Shown here: in pieces, positions 49,878-58,045 of the stretch
Position numbering within the stretch: the first letter of the stretch is position 1
Layout of the letters: each line of letters opens with the position of its first letter
Origin: Rotaria sp. Silwood1
Taxonomy: Eukaryota; Rotifera; Eurotatoria; Philodinida; Philodinidae
Reading direction: 5' to 3'
Assembly: GCA_905250075.1 (NCBI GenBank)
Contig: CAJNOP010000015.1
Span: 1,051,149-1,115,148, forward strand
DNA length: 64,000 bases
Notes under the pieces: model-generated
What the model saw: only the letters and a program-made list of their open reading frames with translations
The model's database searches: none
Told to the model about the DNA's origin: nothing
Position numbers and translations under genes: made by a program

Positions 49878-51543
49878 CTACTCAGGTGAAAAAAATCATA
49901 CGCAGATCATACAAGATCTTACTGACATCGGATGTTGTAAGATTCATATTGTATGATCTTATATGATCTTATGGGATCATAATTTAGATTTGTCTTATGT
50001 AAATAGTTTTTATAATGAAAGTCTCATACATTAAATATCACTTTTAATCAGAGTTTCTTCTCGGAGAAATATATTAAATAAACTTTCAATGATGGAGAAG
50101 AGAGAACTGTTCGATTTAAGCATTGAACGAAGGAAGTCATAGCCTTGGAAAATTTCTAGTCTTCCACTATCTGTCCAGCTTGAAGGAGCCTACACAAATC
50201 CATGCATTTGTTTATACTAGGCGTACATATTAGGATTTTTTTGTATATGCCGAAGTATTGGAAAATGATTGACATAAATCAACATTTAAATTTCGATTCA
50301 TTTGAGAAAGGTAAATCAGAAAAGAATCTTAGCCAATGATTCTTATTCTTCAATTAAAACTGAACTTAAATTAGTTTTGAATCCGTTGTCCTCATCTATC
50401 ACTCTATTTTGTGCTGATATTTCCAATGACCTTTAATTAAGAAATACTACCATTTCATTTCATTTATTTCTTTTTCTCGTAAAAATCTGAAAAAAAAGCA
50501 ACAACAAACACAAAGCTTAACAACAAGAAAAATGACTTATCATCAGAAAATGATAATTAAAATTGTAGCTTTTATAATAATTTTTTTACATATATATATA
50601 TTTATCATAAGCTACTCTAATTGCTCATATGTATCAATAGAACACATTTGAAACGAAAATAAATCAACCTGTTAAAAGCACTAAATATAGAGCGGCGGAA
50701 GAGTGCAAGCAAACCAATTAATAAAAATTAATGCAATTCAAGAAAGTATGTATTAAATTGAAATTATAGTTTATTTTATTCTATTTTAGATGATGTCAAC
50801 GACCAATCCGAAAAACATAAGTATTTATTTAATTTAAATTGTCTATTTAGTTTTATTTTAGATAATATCGACGATTAAACCAAATATAGTAAACGATTAT
50901 TTAATTGAAATTGTCTTTTTTCTATTTTAGATGATATCCGCGATTAATATAAAGAAAATAAATATTTACTTAATTTAAATTATCCTTTATTTTGTTTATG
51001 TAATATTTACGATCAGACCAAACGAAGTAATTTTTTTTTAAATTGTTTCTTTTTATTTTAGATGACATCAACTCTGTAGCCAAATAAAGTGAGTGTTTCT
51101 TTAATTTAAATCTTCTATTTCTTTTTATTTTAGATAATATCGACGATTAGATGAAACAAAGTAAATATTTATTTAATAAAAAAATATTCATTTTATTTGA
51201 TGTATTTATTTGCACATAAATGCATCAAATGAAGCCAATAATTAAATTTAACTTTACTTATTTATTTTATTTGATACTCTCAGTGGATTTAGGATAAAAC
51301 AGTCCCTAAAAATGGAAGCCATATAAAATGAAAGAGAAAAAACGAGCTATATACCTTTTTATGCAACTCTGGAAAATCATACATGGGTCTTATAAGATCG
51401 TATAAGATCTAATAGTAAGATCATATAGAATCATACAAGATCATATATGATTTTGTATGATCATGGAAGATCAGATGTACGTTCTTATATGATCTTGTAA
51501 GAATCGTACAAGATCATACAATAGGATTGTTTCACATGGGTAG
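49878..51543. mobile_element. Element bounded by inverted CTACYCAKGTGAAA ends with GATCATAC repeats
   Basis: Left end CTACTCAGGTGAAAAAAATC at 49878; the right end, read inward, is CTACCCATGTGAAACAATCC, ending at 51543. Both ends carry subterminal arrays of AAGATCATACAAGATC/GATCTTATATGATC variants: about 49897-49985 on the left and 51366-51530 on the right, where they are longer. It is 1666 bp and carries no transposase. No convincing target duplication (ATGTTT versus ATGAAA). The interior holds the 50.7-51.2 kb tandem array. Confidence 0.55.
50735..51185 (+). repeat. Tandem array of exon-like 27-nt units with intron-like spacers
   Basis: Six units of about 70 bp. Each has a core related to ATGATATCGACGATTAGACC plus AAACAAA, which reads Met/Ile-Ile-Ser-Thr-Ile-Arg-Pro-Asn-Lys. 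Each core is followed by an intron-like spacer, GTAAATATTTATTTAATTTA...CTTTTTATTTTAG. Cores start near 50791, 50859, 50930, 51000, 51060 and 51135; a related GTATGT...ATTTTAG spacer precedes the first. Units 5 and 6 contain a stop in the core, and unit 3 lacks the GT. So the repeat unit is a micro-exon plus an intron, now partly decayed. Confidence 0.6.
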
Positions 51544-52120
51544 ATGAAATTTGGATGATAATGGATATATAACTTTTACTTGTCGATTGCTATACCAATA
51601 TCTAAAGCCTACATTTACGGTGTTCCATGCATATAAAATTTGTGATAACTACTTCGATCTTTCATAATTTTCAAACTTCAATAACAGTGTATTTGGCAAG
51701 TAGAAATCGTTGTTTAACTATTGCCTCAACTAAAATTGAAATTATATTTTTGTGTTGTTTCGTTCACATTATCAGCATGTCAATCATATGCATAATGAGA
51801 AAAAGAAATTACACTGACGCTGTTCTTGCCGTCGTTTTCGTTCTCCTTACAGAGAATGAAACAAAATTATACAACGCATAAGGCAAGGTATCTAATGCAA
51901 TGAAATTGAAGTCACGCTTCATTTGAAATGTTAATGAAAGTTGGAAAAAAATATCATACGATCAGTGATGTTGTGGGTTTTTCCCTTTAATTTATTTTTG
52001 ATAAGCATACTTTCAATTACTACTAGGCATATTTTGTTATTGAGTGTAAACGAAAAAACAAAATATTCATGTTTTACATCGGAGAAAAATCTAGAAAAAA
52101 AACACAACGTGCATCAAATG
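51544..52120. other. 5' flank of the ART-TPR gene
   Basis: AT-rich; the frames at 51627-51881 and 51941-52138 have no recognisable domain. Confidence 0.4.
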
Positions 52121-52128
52121 TATAAATA
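52121..52128 (+). promoter_or_regulatory. TATA box of the ART-TPR gene
   Basis: TATAAATA, 82 bp before the ATG at 52210, in the same position as the TATA box of the M35 gene. Confidence 0.55.
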
Positions 52129-52209
52129 CTACAGGTAAACTCTGTCCAAACAGCCATTTACTTTTAGCACTACACAGTTACCAATCGCATACGAAACCTT
52201 ACATCAGAA

Positions 52210-55200
52210 ATGAATCAACAACGAAAACGGCCCATCGTTGAAGATTACTTGGTTATCTGGGTCGATGAAAATATCGACATGGCAAATCAAGATTGCCAAA
52301 ACATAATGAAACAATTGAAAGCTGTTGTAAATCAAGTGAAACAATGTACAACAGCTGAACAATGCATTCAACAATTGGTTGACAATGAAGAGGAGATCTC
52401 ATTCATTATCTCCTCTAATGCAATTGGACAACACTTGGTACCAGACATCCATGACAAGAAAACATTGAATGCCATTTTTATCTATTGTGACGACGAACAA
52501 CAACATCAATTATGGACTCAAAATTGGCCAAAAATCAATGGTGTGCATACAACAATGAAACCTATATGTGAAGGGCTCGCAACAGCTATCAAACAGTGCA
52601 ACCAAGACAATATACCGGTGAGCATTGTCAGTCTTAATGAGGGAGGTTCTAGCAAAGATCTGGATCAGCTAGAACCTTCTTTTATGTATTCACAGATATT
52701 CAAGGAAATACTCCTTGAAATAGAATATGACCAAAAAGCCGTTCAAGATTTGGTCACGTATTGTCAACAAAAATATCATGACAATCCAAAAGAACTCCAA
52801 ATTATTGACGAATTTCAACAAAATTATCAAGCATCCAATGCCATAGAGTGGTATACAAGAGAATGTTTTACATACAAAATGTTGAATGCTGCATTAAGAA
52901 CACTCAACGGTGATACTATGATACGAATGGGTTTCTTTTTATGCGATGTGCATCGACAAATCAAAACTATGCACGAGAACCAGGTCAGTGACTATCGTGA
53001 CAAGATCTTTACAGTCTTTCGAGGACAAAGTGTATCGAAAGCTGATTTTGAAACGCTCGCAAATAATAAAGGCGGGCTAATTTCTTTCAATAACTTTTTA
53101 TCTACCAGCACCATACGTGATGTCTCACTCAAATTCGTCAAGGAAGGTTCACATACAACCGGCAAGGTCAGTATCCTTTTCATCATTACTATTGATCCTA
53201 CAGTTTCAACGACTCCATTCGCCTCCATCAAGGAGGTGAGCGAGATGCCAGGTGAAGACGAAATTCTCTTCTCAATGCATACAGTTTTTCGAATTGTTGA
53301 CATTCGAAAAACCGACAACAACAACTTCATTCATGAAGTAGATCTGAAACTAACCGCCGATGATGACCCACAACTTCGTGAGTTATCCGATTTTATACGC
53401 CAAGACGTCAGCGGCACAGGATGGGATCGAATGGGGCAATTGTTACTACAAATAGGTCAGTTCGACAAGGCTGAAGAGTTATATCTCACCTTACGCGAAC
53501 AGACATCAGACGATACGGAAAGAGCACATATCTACCATCAACTCGGATGGGCGAAAAACGACCAAGGACAATACGAAGAAGCAATTACATTTTATAGGAA
53601 AGCAATCGACATCAAAGAACAAAATGCCTCCGAAGACGATATCGATCTGAGTGCCACCTACAACAACATTGCTCTCGTGTACAACAACATGGGTGACTAC
53701 TCGAAAGCACTTGAATTTTACGAAAAATCAATTGAAATAAAACAAAAAGCTCTGCCTTTGAATCATCCCGATTTGGCTACTTCATACAGCAACATCGGTC
53801 AAGTGTATAATAACATGGGTGACTACTCAAAAGCACTTGAATTTTACGAAAAAGATCTAGAAATCACAAAAAAAGCTCTGCCTTCGAATCATCCCGATTT
53901 GGCTACTTCATACAGCGACATCGGTCAAGTGTATAATAACATGGGTGACTACTCGGAAGCACTTAAATTTTACGAAAAATCACTCAAAATTCAAGAAAAA
54001 GCTCTGCCTTTGAATCATCCCGATTTGGCTACTTCATACAGCAACATCGGTCAAGTGTACAGTGACTTGGGTGACTACTCGAAAGCACTTGAATTTTACG
54101 AAAAATCACTTAAAATTCAAGAAAAAGTTCTGCCTCCGAATCATCCCCGGTTTGCTACTTCATACAGCAACACCGGTCAAGTGTACAGTGACTTGGGTAA
54201 CCACTCGAAAGCACTTGAATTTTACGAAAAATCACTTAAAATTCAAGAAAAAGCTCTGCCTCCGAATCATCCCCGGTTTGCTACGTCATACAGCAACATC
54301 GGTCAAGTGTATAATAACATGGGTGACTACTCGAAAGCACTGGAATTTTACGAAAAAGATCTAGAAATCACAAAAAAAGCTCTGCCTTCGAATCATCCCG
54401 ATTTGGCTACTTCATACAGCAACATCGGTCAAGTGTATAATAACATGGGTGACTACTCGAAAGCACTTGAATTTTACGAAAAATCACTTGAAATTCAAGA
54501 AAAAGCTCTGCCTCCGAATCATTCCCGGTTTGCTACTTCATACAGCAACATCGGTCAAGTGTATAATAACATGGGTGACTACTCGAAAGCACTTGAATTT
54601 TACGAAAAATCACTTGAAATAAAAGAAAAATCTCTGCCTCCGAATCATCCTCGGTTTGCTACTTCATACAGCGACATCGGTCAAGTGTATAATAACATGG
54701 GTGACTACTCGAAAGCACTTGAATTTTACGAAAAATCACTTGAAATAAAAGAAAAATCTCTGCCTCCGAATCATCCTCGGTTTGCTACTTCATACAGCGA
54801 CATCGGTCAAGTGTATAATAACATGGGTGACTACTCGAAAGCACTTGAATTTTACGAAAAAGATCTAGAAATCACAAAAAAAGCTCTGCCGTCGAATCAT
54901 CCCTCATTGGCTACTTCATACAACTGTTTCGGAAAGGTTTATCGTGTTATGAAAGATTATCCAAAAGCACTTGAGCATTTCGAAAAGTGTCTCTCAATAC
55001 GTCAAAAAGCTTTACGTGAAAATCATCCGTATCTAGCTATGACATATAGTAATATTGGTGATGTTCATCGATTAATGGGTGATTATGAAAAAGCACTTTC
55101 ATTTCATCGAAAAGCATTAAATATTCAAGAAAATGTTCAATGTAATCCTTTGGATTGTGCATTAACATATATAAATTTAGGTGAAACATATCGAGAAATG

Positions 55201-55455
55201 AAAGACTATTCAACAGCATTGACATATTTTGAAAAAGGATTAAAAATACGTGAGAAGAAATTGTCAAAAAATCATCCTGATTTAGCTGTCGTATATCACA
55301 ATTTGTCAAAATTATATTTATCCACTCAAGAATATAATATGGCAATGAAAAATATTCAAGAAGCGATAGAAATTGCTCAAGAAAAATTACCTTCAACTCA
55401 TCCACATCTCGTCGAATATAAAGAAACATTTGAAAATATTCGAAAGAACATGTAA
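52210..55455 (+). CDS. Mono-ADP-ribosyltransferase fused to kinesin-light-chain-type TPR repeats
   Basis: Intronless, 1081 residues, TAA stop. Residues 1-~140 form an alpha/beta region (DYLVIWVDENID, FIISSNAIGQHL, NAIFIYCDDE), probably a nucleotide-fold or TIR-like accessory domain. Residues ~170-395 are an R-S-E-type ADP-ribosyltransferase, which transfers ADP-ribose from NAD+ to protein, usually to Arg. Motifs: Arg271 in FRGQS, the STS at 298-300 after FNNFL, and the ExE pair Glu349/Glu351 in PGEDEILFS. No signal peptide, so intracellular. From ~405 on there are about 16 TPR units, most exactly 42 residues (GQVYNNMGDYSKALEFYEK core, then LPxNHP), as in kinesin light chain; these bind peptide partners. 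The architecture is common in bdelloid gene expansions. The array looks recently duplicated; unit number may differ between alleles. Confidence 0.94.
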   Translation: MNQQRKRPIVEDYLVIWVDENIDMANQDCQNIMKQLKAVVNQVKQCTTAEQCIQQLVDNEEEISFIISSNAIGQHLVPDIHDKKTLNAIFIYCDDEQQHQLWTQNWPKINGVHTTMKPICEGLATAIKQCNQDNIPVSIVSLNEGGSSKDLDQLEPSFMYSQIFKEILLEIEYDQKAVQDLVTYCQQKYHDNPKELQIIDEFQQNYQASNAIEWYTRECFTYKMLNAALRTLNGDTMIRMGFFLCDVHRQIKTMHENQVSDYRDKIFTVFRGQSVSKADFETLANNKGGLISFNNFLSTSTIRDVSLKFVKEGSHTTGKVSILFIITIDPTVSTTPFASIKEVSEMPGEDEILFSMHTVFRIVDIRKTDNNNFIHEVDLKLTADDDPQLRELSDFIRQDVSGTGWDRMGQLLLQIGQFDKAEELYLTLREQTSDDTERAHIYHQLGWAKNDQGQYEEAITFYRKAIDIKEQNASEDDIDLSATYNNIALVYNNMGDYSKALEFYEKSIEIKQKALPLNHPDLATSYSNIGQVYNNMGDYSKALEFYEKDLEITKKALPSNHPDLATSYSDIGQVYNNMGDYSEALKFYEKSLKIQEKALPLNHPDLATSYSNIGQVYSDLGDYSKALEFYEKSLKIQEKVLPPNHPRFATSYSNTGQVYSDLGNHSKALEFYEKSLKIQEKALPPNHPRFATSYSNIGQVYNNMGDYSKALEFYEKDLEITKKALPSNHPDLATSYSNIGQVYNNMGDYSKALEFYEKSLEIQEKALPPNHSRFATSYSNIGQVYNNMGDYSKALEFYEKSLEIKEKSLPPNHPRFATSYSDIGQVYNNMGDYSKALEFYEKSLEIKEKSLPPNHPRFATSYSDIGQVYNNMGDYSKALEFYEKDLEITKKALPSNHPSLATSYNCFGKVYRVMKDYPKALEHFEKCLSIRQKALRENHPYLAMTYSNIGDVHRLMGDYEKALSFHRKALNIQENVQCNPLDCALTYINLGETYREMKDYSTALTYFEKGLKIREKKLSKNHPDLAVVYHNLSKLYLSTQEYNMAMKNIQEAIEIAQEKLPSTHPHLVEYKETFENIRKNM
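53652..54911 (+). repeat. 126-bp coding tandem repeats with a four-unit higher-order period
   Basis: Ten near-identical 126-bp units encode the 42-residue TPR. Units 2, 6 and 10 share the variant ending KDLEITKKALPSNHP, exactly four units (504 bp) apart, while units 8 and 9 are almost identical DNA. This shows block duplication of four units plus single-unit duplication. Confidence 0.85.
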
Positions 55456-55735
55456 TTGTTTTTTTCTTCTTTGCTCCATAAATTGAATTGCTATTCACTT
55501 TCTTTTTCGGCTTTTCTCGCGTACGCGCGACCAGGAAGACTCTGTACGTCTGAAATGGGTACACGCAGAGCGGACCACGCCGCACTGGTAGGGCATGAAC
55601 GTAGGTATATCATACATAATGACGACAGGAACCTTCGAACAAAAGGCCTTTCCGAGTACAAGACTGCTTTCGCCATCACAGACACAAAGGAATCTTCCTG
55701 GGTCAAGTTACAAAGCCACCTGACAGGCTAGGTTA
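55456..55735. other. GC-rich block after the ART-TPR gene
   Basis: About 230 bp (55510-55735) at near 50% GC, in surroundings of about 28%. It begins CTCGCGTACGCGCGACC and ends near GACAGGCTAGGTTAG. Both strands are open across much of it, but no protein motif is recognised. It may be an inserted element or the leftover of a foreign or retroelement sequence. Confidence 0.4.
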
Positions 55736-55849
55736 GAAAGAAAAAAAATAAGATAAACCTTCTCACGAAAAAAAAACAATTTTGGTTTCTACTCCACCAT
55801 TTCTCAATTTTTCTCTCTAACAAAAAAAAAATAGAAGCAACAACATACC

Positions 55850-57902
55850 TTATTAACAATTGAAATATAAGTAATATAATTCATTGAAATATAGTTCATT
55901 ATATTAAAGTCAATGTAATAAATTCATTTTAATACATTCATTATGATAAACACAAGGTAATACAATTCTTTATAATAAATTCATTCTAAAAATCTCACTA
56001 TAATATTGTTCACTATAATAAACTCAATGTAATATAACTCATCGTAATATAATTCATTGTAATTAGAGCCCAGCGGTTCCAAAAAAAACGGAACCGAGAA
56101 CCGAATTTTCAAGATTTTGGTACCCGGAACCGAACCGAACCGTTAAAAAAAATCAGTTTGGAACCGGAACCGGAACCGTTGGAACCGTGAAGCTTTCACT
56201 GATAACTATATTCGTCTATGCTTATTCAACTTTAGTTATTTTGACCCTAGTAAATTTTCCATTCACTTATTGCTTTGAGTTTTGATGTTACTATAATGCT
56301 AGATGATAGGAAAGCTTTTTCAGGTATGGGTACTGCAGAAAAAGTGAACACAGCATTTTGATAAAGAAATCTAATTTTGCTATAAAGTTAGTAAGAAAAT
56401 TTTCAATGGAACTACTCCAACTGATCGGAAAAGGAAGATTACCGATTGTGATCAACAATCCACTTCGTTGCATTGCACAATCAAGAATAGCTTAGAACTT
56501 CAGCAGCAAGAAAAGAATTGGAAAAGACGAAATATTTGATATTGTTATTTGTGATGACGATTACGAAACAAAGAAAACAAGTTTTAGTATAACTCATTAA
56601 ACCGATGACCATTTGATGCAAACATACTGTATTACAGCGATTTTCGTATGTTCGCTCTTTTTGCTTGTTTTTGAAAAAAAATTATTTTCAAGAGTATAAT
56701 ATGAACAATTTCGGAAAGTAAGGAATGTAAATTTGCTGCGAAAAAATCAATTATTTCATATGCCATTGATAAAAAACTTCAAAACGGTTCCAAAGAATTC
56801 TTAGGAACCGAAAATGGAACCGTTTTTTTTCATTGTTGGGAACCGCGGTTCCGGTTCCGGGTATCGGGTAGAACCGCTGCGCTCTAATTGTAATAAACCC
56901 ATTCTAATATATCCATTGTAATATAATTCATTATAATAAAATCATTCTTATAAACTCAATCGAATAAATTCATGGCAATAATTTCATTGTAACAAATTCA
57001 TTGTAAAAATCTCATTCTAACACAATTCATTATAATAAACTTACTGTAATAAATTCATTATAATAAACGCGTTGTAATCAGTTCACTGTAATATAAATCA
57101 TATTAATAAATTAATTGTAACAGAATTCAATATAATAAAGTCAATTTAATAAACTCATTATAATAAATTCGTTATAATAAACTGATTGAAACTCATAGCA
57201 ATATAATTCAGTCTAAATCCATTGTAACAAGTTCCTGTATAATAAATTCATTCTAAAAACTCACTATAATATTATTCACTATAATAAACTCAATGTAATA
57301 TAACTCATCGTAATATAATTCATTGTAATAGATTCATTGTAATGAACCTATTCTAATATGTTCATTGTAATATAATTCATTATAATGAAATCAGTCTTAT
57401 AAACTCAATCTAATAAATTCATTGCAATAATTTCATTATAACAAATGCATTGTAAAAATCTCATTCTAACACAATCTATTATAATAAACTCACTGTAACA
57501 AATTCATTGTAACAAATTCATCATAATAAATTCCCTGTAATAAACACATTGTAATGTAGTTCATTATAATAAATTCGTTGTAATATAAATCATTACAATA
57601 AACTGATTGCAATATAATTCATTATAATAAATTCATTCTGAAAAATTCATTGTCAAAAAATCAGTGTAATATATGTTATTATAACAAACTTATTCTAATG
57701 AATTAATACTGATAAATTCACTGTAATACAATTCATTATCATAAAATGATCATAATATAATTGATTATAAAGTCATTGGAATCAATTCATCATAGTAAAT
57801 TCATTGTAACCAACTCATTCTAAGAAGCGCATTGGAGTAAATTGCTTGTGATAGATTTATTATAATAAACTCAATGCAAGAAATTCATTATAATAAATTC
57901 AT
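55850..57902. repeat. AT-rich satellite (ATTCATTGTAATATA family), interrupted by a hAT-like element
   Basis: Irregular 14-18 bp units such as ATTCATTATAATAAA and CTCATTGTAATATA run from 55850 to 56063 and from 56887 to 57902. A longer period is visible: AACTCAATGTAATATAACTC occurs at 56021 and again at 57287. This is 435 bp apart once the 831-bp insertion is removed, and the flanking variants also correspond. Confidence 0.85.
56064..56886. mobile_element. hAT-like non-autonomous element in the satellite
   Basis: Terminal inverted repeats TAGAGCCCAGCGGTTC (left) and TAGAGCGCAGCGGTTC (right, read inward). Flanked by ATTGTAAT on both sides (56056-56063 and 56887-56894), an exact 8-bp duplication, though the satellite itself contains this string. 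Many subterminal GGAACCG/CGGTTCC motifs at both ends would be transposase sites. The 823-bp interior has only short frames, so it depends on a partner for movement. Confidence 0.8.
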
Positions 57903-58045
57903 TGTGGGGTGTGGGTGTGGATGTGGGTGTCGGTGTTGGCGGGGGTGCGAATGTGGCTGCAACTGAAGAAACGACCGACACCCACACCCACCCGATCCCG
58001 ACCCATACCCACTACCACACTCACGCTGACACCTACGCCCCACAC
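57903..58045. repeat. Facing telomere-like arrays (TGTGGG then CCCACA)
   Basis: 57903-57939 reads TGTGGG(G), TGTGGG, TGTGGA, TGTGGG, TGTCGG, TGTTGG, in 6-bp register apart from one extra G. After a 16-bp centre (about 57957-57972) the C-rich strand follows: GACACCCACACCC, then ACCCAT, ACCCAC, TACCAC, ACTCAC, GCTGAC, ACCTAC, ending near 58045. TGTGGG is, to my recollection, the bdelloid telomere hexamer. G-rich then C-rich on one strand is the orientation of two chromosome ends joined tip to tip. Confidence 0.65.

Noticed and set aside
52062-54364. Secondary plus-strand frame 54062-54364 in the TPR array
   Set aside because: Out-of-frame reading of the 126-bp repeats, which stay open because the repeat length is a multiple of three.
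55037-55585. 182-codon minus-strand frame over the end of the ART-TPR gene
   Set aside because: Antisense shadow of TPR coding sequence; no own motif.
55510-55735. tRNA or SINE promoter boxes in the GC-rich block
   Set aside because: No A and B boxes with proper spacing; GTTCGAAGG on the minus strand lacks the required C.
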